Shown: positions 42,261 through 50,646 of the stretch, in pieces | Position numbering within the stretch: the first letter of the stretch is position 1 | Layout of the letters: every line of letters begins with the position of its first letter | Assembly (NCBI RefSeq): GCF_000091305.1 | Contig: NC_013929.1 | Coordinates: 7,192,001 to 7,256,000 of the forward strand | Direction: 5' to 3' | Source: Streptomyces scabiei 87.22 | GTDB lineage: Bacteria; Actinomycetota; Actinomycetes; Streptomycetales; Streptomycetaceae | Length of the DNA: 64,000 nt | Translations under genes and position numbers: made by a program | The notes under the pieces: model-generated | What the model was told of the DNA's origin: nothing | What the model saw: the letters and a program-made list of their open reading frames with translations, nothing else | The model's database searches: none

Positions 42261-43336
42261 CGACGCCCCGGACAGAACACCTGGTCCTGCCCGGGGTCCT
42301 CACCGCGGAGGAGGCCGCCGCCACCGTGCGGGGCATCCTCGCGGTGCAGCGCGCGGACGGTGCCATCCCGTGGTTCCGGGGACACCACCTCGACCCCTGG
42401 GACCACACCGAGGCGGCCATGGCCCTGGACGCGGCCGGCGAGCACGAGGCCGCCGAACGCGCCTACGCCTGGCTGAGCCGGCACCAGAACCCCGACGGCT
42501 CCTGGTACGCCGCCTACGCCGACGGGGACCCCGACGACGTCACCGACCGGGGCCGCGAGACCAACTTCGTCGCCTACATAGCCGTCGGCGTCTGGCACCA
42601 CTACCTGGCCACCGGCGACGACACCTTCCTCGACCGCATGTGGCCCGCCGTCTACGCGGCGATCGAGTACGTCCTGCGGCTCCAGCAGCCCGGCGGCCAG
42701 ATCGGCTGGAAGCGCGAGGACGACGGCACCCCGGTGAACGACGCCCTGCTGACCGGCAGTTCGTCCATCCACCACGCACTGCGCTGCGCGCTCGCCATCG
42801 CCGAACAGCGTGAGGAACCCCAGCCCGACTGGGAGCTGGCGGTCGGCGCGCTCCGGCACGCCATACGACGGCACCCCGAGCGGTTCCTCGACAAGGACCG
42901 CTACTCGATGGACTGGTACTACCCCGTCCTCGGCGGCGCCCTGACCGGCACCGAGGCCAAGACCCGGGTGGAGGAGGGCTGGGACCGCTTCGTCGTGCCC
43001 GGCCTCGGCGTCCGCTGCGTGGTCCCCAACCCGTGGGTGACCGGCGGCGAGTCGGCCGAACTCGCCCTGGCCCTCTGGGCGATGGGCGAGTCCGACCGCG
43101 CCCTGGACATCCTCCAGTCCATCCAGCACCTGCGTGACCCCGCCTCGGGCCTGTACTGGACGGGTTACGTCTTCGAGGACCGGGCCGTCTGGCCCGAGGA
43201 ACTGACCTCCTGGACCGCCGGATCCGTACTGCTGGCCGTGGCCGCGCTGGGCGGCGACGAGGCGACCTGCACGGTCTTCGGCGGGGAGCGCCTGCCGCGC
43301 GGGCTGGACGACTTCGACGACTCGGAGTGCTGCTGA
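42257..43336 (+). CDS. Alpha/alpha-toroid protein (prenyltransferase/cyclase-like)
   Basis: 359 residues from GTG 42257, overlapping the methyltransferase stop (GTGA). Repeated helical units such as 'GILAVQRADGAIPWFRGHHL', 'AYAWLSRHQNPDGSWYAAYA' and 'VLRLQQPGGQIGWK' carry the Q-x-x-(D/N)-G-(S/A) motif of the squalene-cyclase/prenyltransferase alpha-alpha toroid, which also occurs in six-hairpin glycosidases. No DxDD cyclase motif is evident, so a sugar-acting or structural role is as likely. Ends 'DDFDDSECC'. Confidence 0.75.
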   Translation: MTTPRTEHLVLPGVLTAEEAAATVRGILAVQRADGAIPWFRGHHLDPWDHTEAAMALDAAGEHEAAERAYAWLSRHQNPDGSWYAAYADGDPDDVTDRGRETNFVAYIAVGVWHHYLATGDDTFLDRMWPAVYAAIEYVLRLQQPGGQIGWKREDDGTPVNDALLTGSSSIHHALRCALAIAEQREEPQPDWELAVGALRHAIRRHPERFLDKDRYSMDWYYPVLGGALTGTEAKTRVEEGWDRFVVPGLGVRCVVPNPWVTGGESAELALALWAMGESDRALDILQSIQHLRDPASGLYWTGYVFEDRAVWPEELTSWTAGSVLLAVAALGGDEATCTVFGGERLPRGLDDFDDSECC

Positions 43337-43419
43337 GGCAGGGGACGGTGCGCGTGAGCGGCGTGGGGCTGGTCGCGGAGTTCCCGGACGGAGAAGCACG
43401 GGGCGCAGCCCCTGCTTCT

Positions 43420-43442
43420 CAGGGGCGCGGGGAACTGCGCGA
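43420..43442. repeat. Dispersed intergenic repeat, copy 1
   Basis: Contains GGGGCGCGGGGAACTGCGCG, preceded by a GGGGCGCAGCCCCTG palindromic part. The same element is at 50542-50564. Such elements are very common between Streptomyces genes. Confidence 0.7.
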
Positions 43443-43543
43443 CCAGCCACAGCCGACCCGCACCCGCCACACCACCTCGGCCGTCCGGCCGCTTCCGCGT
43501 AGGCGCCCGGGCTGAGGGATCCGCACGGCACCACGCGGCGCGC

Positions 43544-43831
43544 TCAGTGGCGGTGCATCCGGTTGGCGATGGCGTGCCCCACGAACAGGTAGACGACGGC
43601 CGCCAGACCGTAGCCCGCCACCACCCGAGCCCACTGCTCGTCGAAGGTGAACAGGTCGTGCGACCAGCCGGCCAGCCAGCGGGCCGCGTCATGGATGAAC
43701 TGCACGAAGTCGTTCGCGCCGTTCGCGCCCAGGAGATACATCAGGATCCACAGGCCCAGGATGAAGGCCATGACGTCGGCCACGATCGCTATGACCCGGC
43801 CCGCCTGGTTGGAACCGCCATATCGAGACAT
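43544..43831 (-). CDS. Small membrane protein, 95 aa
   Basis: 95 residues. Two membrane segments ('VIAIVADVMAFILGLWILMY' and 'VAGYGLAAVVYLFVGHAIA') flank an amphipathic stretch ('FVQFIHDAARWLAGWSHDLF'), a topology resembling YGGT-type proteins. No catalytic residues. The ATG at 43831 is preferred to the TTG six bases upstream. Function unknown; it lies between a repeat element and the LLM gene, on the same strand as the latter. Confidence 0.65.
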   Translation of the reverse strand: MSRYGGSNQAGRVIAIVADVMAFILGLWILMYLLGANGANDFVQFIHDAARWLAGWSHDLFTFDEQWARVVAGYGLAAVVYLFVGHAIANRMHRH

Positions 43832-43876
43832 GCTCAACGGGTTGCCCGGATCCCTGTCCTGAAACCCGGTCCTGCC

Positions 43877-44887
43877 CTACGAGTTGAGTTCCGCCAGCAC
43901 CCGCAGCGTGTGCGGATCGGGCGCCAGCACCAGCAGGTCCGTCACCGGCCCCTTGCGCCACGACTCCAGCCGCTCCGCGATCCGTTGGCGCGGCCCGACC
44001 AGGGAGATCTCGTCGGCGAAGGCGTCCGGCACGGCGAGGACCGCCTCCTCGCGCCGCCCGTCGAGGAAGAGGCGCTGGATGTGCCGAGCCTCCTCCTCGT
44101 ATCCCATGCGGGCCATGAGGTCGGCGTGGAAGTTGCGCCTGGCGTGCCCCATCCCGCCGATGTAGAAACCCAGCATGGCCTTCACCGGCAGCAGTCCCTC
44201 GGCGACGTCCTCGCAGACCTTCGCCCGGACCATGGGCGCGACGAGGAAGCCGGCCGGCGCCTCGGTCAGCGACGCCTCGTAGACGTCGGTCCGGAACGGC
44301 GACCAGTACAACGGCAGCCAGCCGTCCGCGATCCGGCTCGTCTGCGCGATGTTCTTCGGCCCCTCGGCGCCGAGCAGCACGGGCAGGTCCGCGCGCAGCG
44401 GATGGGTGATGGACTTGAGCGCCTTGCCGATGCCGGAGCCGTCCGGCCCGTCGTAGGGGAGCGGGTGGAAACGCCCGTCGAGCGCGACCGGCCCCTCACG
44501 CCGGAGGACTTGGCGGACGATGTCGACGTACTCCCTGGTCGCGGTCAGCGGGGACCTCGGGAACGGCCGCCCGTACCAGCCCTCGACGACCTGCGGCCCG
44601 GACAGCCCGAGTCCGAGCAGGGCCCGCCCGCCGGAGAGATGGTCCAGGGTCAGGGCCTGCATCGCGGTGGTGGTGGGCGACCGGGCGGCCATCTGCGCTA
44701 CGGCCGTGCCCAGTTTGATCCGTGAGGTGTGCGCGGCGATCCAGGTGAGCGGGGTGAAGGCGTCCGAGCCCCAGGACTCGGCGGTCCACACCGAGTCGTA
44801 GCCGAGCCGCTCCGCCTCCCGGGCGAGCGGGACGTGGTCCGCGGAGGGGCCGCGTCCCCAGTAGCCGAGTGCCAGACCGAGCCGCAT
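43877..44887 (-). CDS. LLM-class F420-dependent oxidoreductase
   Basis: 336 residues, ATG 44887 with AGGAGG seven bases upstream. Luciferase-like TIM barrel: 'LGYWGRGPSADHVPLAREAE', 'DSVWTAESWGSDAFTPLTWI', 'LTLDHLSGGRALLGLGLSGP' and 'PVLLGAEGPKNIAQTSRIAD', typical of F420-dependent LLM proteins. It would use reduced F420 for a hydride transfer. The 15-bp palindrome found upstream of the aldehyde dehydrogenase gene also lies directly before its ribosome-binding site, suggesting shared control. Confidence 0.85.
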   Translation of the reverse strand: MRLGLALGYWGRGPSADHVPLAREAERLGYDSVWTAESWGSDAFTPLTWIAAHTSRIKLGTAVAQMAARSPTTTAMQALTLDHLSGGRALLGLGLSGPQVVEGWYGRPFPRSPLTATREYVDIVRQVLRREGPVALDGRFHPLPYDGPDGSGIGKALKSITHPLRADLPVLLGAEGPKNIAQTSRIADGWLPLYWSPFRTDVYEASLTEAPAGFLVAPMVRAKVCEDVAEGLLPVKAMLGFYIGGMGHARRNFHADLMARMGYEEEARHIQRLFLDGRREEAVLAVPDAFADEISLVGPRQRIAERLESWRKGPVTDLLVLAPDPHTLRVLAELNS

Positions 44888-44898
44888 CTGCCTGCCTC

Positions 44899-44913
44899 CT
44901 GACGGTACGTCAG
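44899..44913. promoter_or_regulatory. Palindrome CTGACGGTACGTCAG, LLM gene
   Basis: Identical to 35966-35980; it abuts the AGGAGG of the LLM gene, so a bound protein would cover the transcript start and ribosome-binding site. Confidence 0.65.
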
Positions 44914-44943
44914 CTGTTTGCGCGGGAGGCGACTGTACGACAA

Positions 44944-44973
44944 CGGCCCCCCGCTCGGAAGAGCGAGGGGCCG
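44944..44973 (-). terminator. Terminator after the 45003 gene
   Basis: CGGCCCC...CGCTC pairs with GAGCG...GGGGCCG around a GGAA loop with one internal mismatch, 30 bases beyond the stop of the minus-strand gene. Confidence 0.75.
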
Positions 44974-45002
44974 CTGCCGTACGACTGCGGGCTTCGTGCG
45001 GA

Positions 45003-45845
45003 TCAGCCGCGCTGGATACCGCTGGTGTCCTGCAGCACGCCACGACGGCCGTCCTGCGTCTGGGCCACCAGGTTGGCGCCGCGCTGCTCGACCGCCAGGT
45101 ACCAGGTGCCCGGCGCGAGTTCGGCGATCGTCGACTGGGAGCCGTCCTCCGCGAACAGCGGACGGGCCACCGGCACCGCGAACCAGAACGGAGAGAAGTC
45201 ACCGGCCGGCGGCTGCGGGGCCGGCGCCTGCTGCTGCGGAGCACCCGCGAACGGCGCCCCCGGCTGACCGGGACCCGCCTGACCTGGCTGCCCCGCACCG
45301 AACGGCCCCGGCGCACCGGCGCCCGGGTACCCGTAACCACCGGGCGGCTGGGCCCCGTACGGCTGCGGCGCGGCCGGACGCGGGGCGCCGACCAGGGCGA
45401 CCTTGAGGGCGGGGACGAGGGGGGTGGCGATGGCGGCGCCGGCCATGACCAGCGTGGCGATGAGGGCGAGGATGAGGCCGATGCCGGCGTCGGTGCTGCT
45501 GCCGCTCGTGCCCTCGAAGTTGTCTCCGCCACCGGACGGGTCGAAGACGTTGCCCAGCGCGCTCCACGCGGCGAAGATCGTGAAGGCGATGCCGAAGTGG
45601 CCGAGTTCGATACCGGCGATCTTGGGCGCCTGCGGCAGGCCCCTGGCGACGACGATGCAGACGGCGCCGATCAGACCCGCCAGGACCACACTCAGCAGCA
45701 CCGGCCCGCTCTCCCAGAGGATCGGGAGATCGATGCTGTCGGGAATCCCGTCGATGGAGTAGTTGTCGAGGAACGACGCGATGAACAGCAATACCGCTGC
45801 TCCGATCACGACGCCGTCGCCTCTGGTGAGGGAGCGGATATTCAC
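45003..45845 (-). CDS. Four-TM membrane protein with Pro/Gly linker and soluble tail
   Basis: 280 residues. Membrane segments near 10-27, 47-67, 82-98 and 122-147 ('VVIGAAVLLFIASFL', 'VVLAGLIGAVCIVVA', 'FGIAFTIFAAWSALG', 'GIGLILALIATLVMAGAAI'), then a Gln/Pro/Gly-rich linker and a C-terminal 70-residue beta-rich domain ('FSPFWFAVPVARPLFAEDGS', 'PGTWYLAVEQRGANLVAQTQ'). The layout resembles DUF5336-type Streptomyces proteins. Function unknown. Confidence 0.7.
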   Translation of the reverse strand: MNIRSLTRGDGVVIGAAVLLFIASFLDNYSIDGIPDSIDLPILWESGPVLLSVVLAGLIGAVCIVVARGLPQAPKIAGIELGHFGIAFTIFAAWSALGNVFDPSGGGDNFEGTSGSSTDAGIGLILALIATLVMAGAAIATPLVPALKVALVGAPRPAAPQPYGAQPPGGYGYPGAGAPGPFGAGQPGQAGPGQPGAPFAGAPQQQAPAPQPPAGDFSPFWFAVPVARPLFAEDGSQSTIAELAPGTWYLAVEQRGANLVAQTQDGRRGVLQDTSGIQRG

Positions 45846-46227
45846 TTCAGGTCCTTCGTCAGTCGTCTCGTCGTCGGTGGAGGCGTCGCCGTCACCATGT
45901 CGCCGTCAGGCCGTGGTGGGAAGCGCGGGGGTGGCCCCTCATCGTAGGGACGACCTTATCGTCCGACCGACTTGGGTGTCCTCCGGGATCATCCCGGCGA
46001 TCACGACCCGCCCGCTACCCTCGCAGGAAACTCACGAATTCCTCAGAGTCCCCCCGCTCCGCATTCTGCCGCCGGGCACCGCTGGTCAACGGTGCCGGGT
46101 CATGGATATCGCGCATCGCGGTGCGTAAGACGAAGACGGCGGGAACCGTTGACAGATTGAGACCGCTCGCACCTCATTCCGTGGCGCACCGGGTAAGCGG
46201 CCGGAGTTCTCCATAGGAGAGAGTTGT
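45846..46227. other. 382-base intergenic region with a gene relic
   Basis: Next to the 45845 start: a GACGA-N5-TCGTC inverted repeat (45949-45963) with TAAGGT, a possible -10 on the minus strand. The rest is mostly the amidase-tail relic (46015-46173), within which GGCACCG/CGGTGCC (46075-46096) could form a hairpin. Confidence 0.6.
46015..46173 (-). pseudogene. Relic of an amidase C-terminus
   Basis: A 52-codon minus-strand stretch, bounded by in-frame stops, that reads 'GLNLSTVPAVFVLRTAMRD' ... 'LTSGARRQNAERG' ... SFLRG. It aligns without gaps to the last 52 residues of the intact amidase just upstream ('GLNLSTVPKVFIECGNMRD' ... 'LTSGPWRQKAARG' ... SFLED), roughly half identical. It has no start codon or ribosome-binding site of its own. 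Probably the decayed remains of a tandem amidase copy. Confidence 0.7.
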
Positions 46228-47232
46228 TCAATCTTCGAGGAAGCTCGCGATGCCGTCCGAGATTCCCCGGGCCGCTTTCTGCCGCCAGGGTCCGCTGGTG
46301 AGCCGGGCCGCGTCCTTGGCGTCACGCATGTTGCCGCACTCGATGAACACCTTGGGCACGGTGGAGAGGTTGAGGCCGCCGAGGTCGGTGCGGGTGACGA
46401 TGCCGGTGCCGTCGCCGACGTAGTTGGAGGGGGCACTGCCGGTGGCGCGCACGAAGAAGCCCGCGATGCGTTCGCCGAGGTCGCGGGAGGGGGCGACGAT
46501 CGGCCGGGTGTCGGCGGAGCCCTTGTGGACCGAACCCGGCAGGATCACGTGGAAGCCGCGGTTGCCGGCGCCGGAGCCGTCGGCGTGGATCGACACCACC
46601 GCGTCCGCCTTCGCCTCGTTGCCGATCCGCGCCCGCTCGTCGATGCACGGGCCCCAGGGCCGGTCGCCGTCCTGCGTGAACTTCACCGTGGCGCCCTGCT
46701 GTTCGAGGAGCGTCCGCAGCCGCCGGGAGACGTCCAGCGTGAACTTGGCTTCCGGGTAGCCGTCGTTCGTGGTCGTCCCCGTCGTGTCGCACTCCTTCGC
46801 GTTCGTCCCGATGTTCACCTTGCGGTTGATCTCGGCCGTGTGCTGGAAGTTGCCGGGGTTGTGACCGGGGTCGATGACGACGACCTTGCCCTTGAGGGGG
46901 CCGGTGGCGGCGGGCCCGGAGGCGGACCCGGAGGGGCTCGCCTGCTTGCCGTCCCCACCGCTCGTGCCGCCCGCGGTGTCCTTGCCGTCGCCGGAGGCGG
47001 TCGGTGCGCCGGACGGCTCGGGGGACACAGCCGGGGTCCTCGCCGACCGGGTCTGCGGCCCCGTCCCGCCGCCCGTCCCGCCGTCCCCGTTCCCGGAGTC
47101 CCCGACGGCCTGCCAGACCCCCCACCCGGCCACCGCCCCCACGACGACCGCGGCCACCGCCACGGTCAGCGGACGGCGCAGCGCGGAACGGCGGGACGGG
47201 GGCGGATCGAAGTCCGGGCCTACATACGACAC
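46228..47232 (-). CDS. Amidase_3 N-acetylmuramoyl-L-alanine amidase
   Basis: 334 residues. Membrane anchor at about 20-42 ('RPLTVAVAAVVVGAVAGWGV'), Ser/Gly/Thr linker to about 120, then the Amidase_3 domain: 'KGKVVVIDPGHNPGNFQHTA' (zinc His), 'EAKFTLDVSRRLRTLLEQQG' (zinc Glu near EAKF), 'ADAVVSIHADGSGAGNRGFH' (second zinc His) and 'TVPKVFIECGNMRDAKDA' (catalytic Glu). It cleaves stem peptides from glycan outside the membrane. GTG 47232 is taken as start because AAGGTGG precedes it; GTG 47241 is the alternative. A degraded copy of its tail lies downstream. Confidence 0.8.
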   Translation of the reverse strand: MSYVGPDFDPPPSRRSALRRPLTVAVAAVVVGAVAGWGVWQAVGDSGNGDGGTGGGTGPQTRSARTPAVSPEPSGAPTASGDGKDTAGGTSGGDGKQASPSGSASGPAATGPLKGKVVVIDPGHNPGNFQHTAEINRKVNIGTNAKECDTTGTTTNDGYPEAKFTLDVSRRLRTLLEQQGATVKFTQDGDRPWGPCIDERARIGNEAKADAVVSIHADGSGAGNRGFHVILPGSVHKGSADTRPIVAPSRDLGERIAGFFVRATGSAPSNYVGDGTGIVTRTDLGGLNLSTVPKVFIECGNMRDAKDAARLTSGPWRQKAARGISDGIASFLED

Positions 47233-47519
47233 GTCTGCCACCTTACGGGGCCCGCCCGGCGCCCCACGCCCGTGTCCCGTGTCCTGTGTCCCGTGTGACG
47301 CCGCCGGCGCCGTCCCCGCGGACCGGCCAGGTCCGGACGGCGGGCAGCACGGCGGGCAGCCGGACCCGGGGGAGCCGAGTCGCTGACCAGCGGTAGGCGC
47401 GGGCGCCGTCACGGGATAAAGTCGGGCGGTTACGTCTGAAAGCCGGACCGTCACGTCCGGTGATGGGGGCGGGGTCCCGGCGCGCGGTCGGTGGGCCCCG
47501 GTGGGAGGGCCTGCAGCAC

Positions 47520-49703
47520 ATGAGTCGTCGCTCCAACGGGTTGGCCGGCATCTGGGCCGAGGCACAACGCCAGCAGCAGCGTCAGTCCGAGGAACAGGCC
47601 CGGCAGCAGCGCGAGTACGAGCGGCAGCAGCGCGCGTACCAGCGCGAGGTGGCGCGCAGCCAGCGGGAGCAGCAGGCGGCGTACCGGCAGCAGCGCGAGG
47701 CGGAGGCGCGGCGGCGTACCGAGGAACTGGACGCGCAGGTCCAGGCACTGGAGGGCTTGCTGGTCGCGGGCTGCCGGGCCCCGGCGTTCCGGGCCGCGTC
47801 CCTCACCCGCACCGAGCGGCTGGAGCCGTTCTCCCCCGGCCCGCTCGCCCAGCCCGTGGCCATGCCGGACCCCAACCACTACCAGGCACAGGGCGGCTGG
47901 ACCGCCCAGCGCCGGGCCCAGGCCCAGGCCGAGGCGCGCGCCCGGTACGAGCACGACTGGCAGGCGGCGCAGGCCGCCGAGCAGCAGCGCCAGCGTCAAC
48001 TGGCCCAGTACCAGCGGCAGTACGAGCAGTGGGCGGAAGGGCAGCGGGCGGAGATCCGGCGCCACAACGCCGGGCTCGCGCAGATGGCGACGGCCCTGCG
48101 CGACGGCGACCCGGAGGCCGCCGTCGACTACTTCTCCGCCGCCCTCTACGCCTCACCCGCCTGGCCCGACGGCTTCCCCCGGGGGATCTCCGCCGCCTAT
48201 GACTCGGCGGCCCGGCAACTGGTCCTGGACTGGGAGCTGCCCAGGTACGACGTCGTCCCCGAGGCCAAGAGCGTCGTCTACATGCCGAGCGTCGACCAGG
48301 ACAAGGAGCGCCCCCGCCCGGTCACCCAGCGGCGCGCCCTCTACCGTGACGCCCTCGCGCAGTGCGTGCTGCTGGTGCTCCACGACCTCTTCGCCGCCGA
48401 CGAGTTCGGCGCCCTGGAGTCGGTCGCCCTGAACGGGTTCGTGGACGACCACGACCCGGCGACCGGCCGTCGCACCCAGATCGTCCTGGCGACCGTCACC
48501 GTGTCCCGGCCGGTCTTCGCCGAACTGCACCTGGAACAGGTCAGCGCCGTGGACTGCCTGACGGACGGGCTCCGCGGCCGGCTCTCCGCCCGCCCCGACC
48601 AGCGCACCCCCGTCCGCCCCGAGCGCCGCCCCGACGACGTGGGCAACGGCGTCGTCACCCACGGCGGCGAGGACGAGCCCGACCTGCTGGAGATGGACCC
48701 CCTCGCCTTCGAGGCACTGGTCGCCGAGCTGTTCCGGGCCATGGGCATGCAGGCCGTCACGACCGAGCGCTCGGGCGACGGCGGGGTGGACGTCGACGCC
48801 CTCGACCCCACCCCGATCCGGGGCGGCAAGATCGTCGTACAGGTCAAGCGGTACCGCAACACCGTCCCGCCGACCGCCGTCCGCGACCTCTACGGCACGG
48901 TCCAGGACGCAGGCGCCAACAAGGGCGTCCTGGTGACGACGTCCAGGTTCGGGCCCGGCTCCCACACCTTCGCCAACGGCAAGCCGCTGGAACTGGTCTC
49001 GGGCCCGGAACTCGTCGACCTGCTGCACCGGCACGGGCTACGGGGGCGCCTGGGCACCGGCGAGCGCCCCGCGCCCGCGCCGGCCTCGTCGACGGCCCCC
49101 ACCGTGGTGATGCCCGCCCCCACCGTGGTGATGCCCGCCCAGCGCACCCCGGCGGACGCCCCGGACACCACGGGCTCCCTGGTCTCCTCGGACGGCGCGG
49201 ACCCGGGCCCGGCCCCCGACGACCACAGCGTGCTCGGCATGTACTGGACCGGCGGCGTCGCCCTGGACGTCTGCGCGCTCGTCTGCCACGGCAACCGGGT
49301 CCTCAGCGACGACCACTTCGTGTTCTACAACAACCTCCGCACCCCCGACGGCACCGTCCGCGCCGTCCCGCCGACCGCACCCGACAAGGCCGCGATCCTG
49401 GTCGCCTTCGACGCGCTGCCGGCGCGGGCCGACCGGCTGGTCCTGGTCGCGGCGATCGACCCCGCGGCGAACCCCGACGCCGACCTCTCCGGCTTCACCG
49501 ACGCCGGCATCCGCCTCCTGGACCCCTCCCGGGCCGAACAGGGCCGCCTCGACGTCTCCGACGGCCGCGCCGGCGAGACGGCCCTCACCCTCGGGTCCTT
49601 CCGCCGCCGCGAGGGCGGCGACTGGGACTTCGTCGTGGGCGGCAAGGGGTACCGGGGCGGCCTGGAAGAACTGGTCCAGGACCACGGCATAGAGGTGGCC
49701 TAG
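47520..49703 (+). CDS. Coiled-coil / Mrr nuclease / TerD fusion
   Basis: 727 residues. N-terminus: Gln/Arg/Glu-rich coiled coils (about 14-90 and 140-185). Middle (190-370): an unassigned domain starting 'GDPEAAVDYFSAALYASPAW'. At about 390-505, an Mrr-type PD-(D/E)xK nuclease: 'MDPLAFEALVAELFRAMGMQ', 'GDGGVDVDAL' (Asp424) and 'GKIVVQVKRYR' (Gln441-x-Lys443). Residues 570-727 are TerD-like ('VLSDDHFVFYNNLRTPDGTV', 'RLVLVAAIDPAANPDADLSG'). Mrr enzymes cut modified DNA; TerD domains bind Ca2+ in stress and phage-response systems. A defence role is likely but inferred. ATG 47520 has GGAGGG about 11 bases upstream. Confidence 0.8.
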   Translation: MSRRSNGLAGIWAEAQRQQQRQSEEQARQQREYERQQRAYQREVARSQREQQAAYRQQREAEARRRTEELDAQVQALEGLLVAGCRAPAFRAASLTRTERLEPFSPGPLAQPVAMPDPNHYQAQGGWTAQRRAQAQAEARARYEHDWQAAQAAEQQRQRQLAQYQRQYEQWAEGQRAEIRRHNAGLAQMATALRDGDPEAAVDYFSAALYASPAWPDGFPRGISAAYDSAARQLVLDWELPRYDVVPEAKSVVYMPSVDQDKERPRPVTQRRALYRDALAQCVLLVLHDLFAADEFGALESVALNGFVDDHDPATGRRTQIVLATVTVSRPVFAELHLEQVSAVDCLTDGLRGRLSARPDQRTPVRPERRPDDVGNGVVTHGGEDEPDLLEMDPLAFEALVAELFRAMGMQAVTTERSGDGGVDVDALDPTPIRGGKIVVQVKRYRNTVPPTAVRDLYGTVQDAGANKGVLVTTSRFGPGSHTFANGKPLELVSGPELVDLLHRHGLRGRLGTGERPAPAPASSTAPTVVMPAPTVVMPAQRTPADAPDTTGSLVSSDGADPGPAPDDHSVLGMYWTGGVALDVCALVCHGNRVLSDDHFVFYNNLRTPDGTVRAVPPTAPDKAAILVAFDALPARADRLVLVAAIDPAANPDADLSGFTDAGIRLLDPSRAEQGRLDVSDGRAGETALTLGSFRRREGGDWDFVVGGKGYRGGLEELVQDHGIEVA

Positions 49704-49734
49704 CCCGCCGGCCCGGCGGTGGAGGTGCCGCGGG

Positions 49735-50409
49735 TCAGATCCCGGGCCCGGTCCGCCGCAGCACCCGCAGGGAGTCCGTCGCGGAGACCTCCGTGAAGGC
49801 GCCGGAGGCCAGGGCGCGGAGGTAGACGCGGTACGGGGCCTGACCGGTGAACTCGTCCTCGGGCTCCGGGAAGACGTCGTGGATGACGAGGAGGCCGTCC
49901 GGGGCGATGTGCGGGGCCCAGCCCTCGTAGTCGGCGGTGGCGTGCTCGTCGGTGTGGCCGCCGTCGACGAAGACGAGGCCGAGAGGGGTCCCCCAGAAGG
50001 CGGCGACCTGCGGGGAACGGCCGACCACCGCGACGACGTGCTCCTCCAGACCCGCCCGGTGCAGGGTGCGGCGGAAGGCGGGGAGCGTGTCCATACGGCC
50101 CACCTCGGGGTCGACGGTGGACTCGTCGTGGTACTCCCAGCCCGGCTGCTGCTCCTCGCTGCCCCGGTGATGGTCGACGGTGATCGCCGGCACCCCCGCC
50201 GCACGGGCGGCGTCGGCCAGCAGGATCGTCGACCGACCGCAGTACGTCCCCACCTCCAGCAACGGCAGCCCCAGCCGCCCCGCCTCCACCGCCGCGGCGT
50301 ACAGGGCCAGCCCCTCACCGGCAGGCATGAACCCCTTCGCCGCCTCGAACGCGCCGAGCACCTCCGGCGCGGGCGCCGGCATGGGCGTGGGGTGCGGTGC
50401 CGCGGACAT
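49735..50409 (-). CDS. Class I SAM-dependent methyltransferase
   Basis: 224 residues; ATG 50409 follows GGAGG. SAM site 'LPLLEVGTYCGRSTILLADA', then 'VPAITVDHHRGSEEQQPGWE', 'GLVFVDGGHTDEHATADYEG' and 'LLVIHDVFPEPEDEF'. This is the Methyltransf_24 pattern, often acting on sugars or small hydroxylated molecules. No partner gene is adjacent; convergent with the TerD fusion gene. Confidence 0.8.
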   Translation of the reverse strand: MSAAPHPTPMPAPAPEVLGAFEAAKGFMPAGEGLALYAAAVEAGRLGLPLLEVGTYCGRSTILLADAARAAGVPAITVDHHRGSEEQQPGWEYHDESTVDPEVGRMDTLPAFRRTLHRAGLEEHVVAVVGRSPQVAAFWGTPLGLVFVDGGHTDEHATADYEGWAPHIAPDGLLVIHDVFPEPEDEFTGQAPYRVYLRALASGAFTEVSATDSLRVLRRTGPGI

Positions 50410-50541
50410 GGGTCCTCCGGGTGGTCGTACGTCACTGGGGGCGCCCCATGCTGCCATGCGGTGATCGACGGGAGGGACCGGGGATCGGGGTGCCGGCGCC
50501 CTTGGCCGGTGGGAAGGGCGGTGGGCGCGGCCCCTGCCCTT

Positions 50542-50564
50542 CAGGGGCGCGGGGAACTGCGCGA
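50542..50564. repeat. Dispersed intergenic repeat, copy 2
   Basis: Same GGGGCGCGGGGAACTGCGCG core as at 43420-43442, again with a GGGCGCGGCCCCTG part just upstream, between two minus-strand genes. Confidence 0.7.
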
Positions 50565-50646
50565 GAAGCCCCACCGGGCGTGCACCCGCGCACCCACCCG
50601 ACGCGACGAGGCGGGAAGGCGCCAGAACAGGAGTCGGGGGCGCGAC

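Noticed and set aside
47520..49703. Part of a tellurite-resistance (ter) operon
   Set aside because: Only one TerD-like domain is present and no other ter gene lies nearby.
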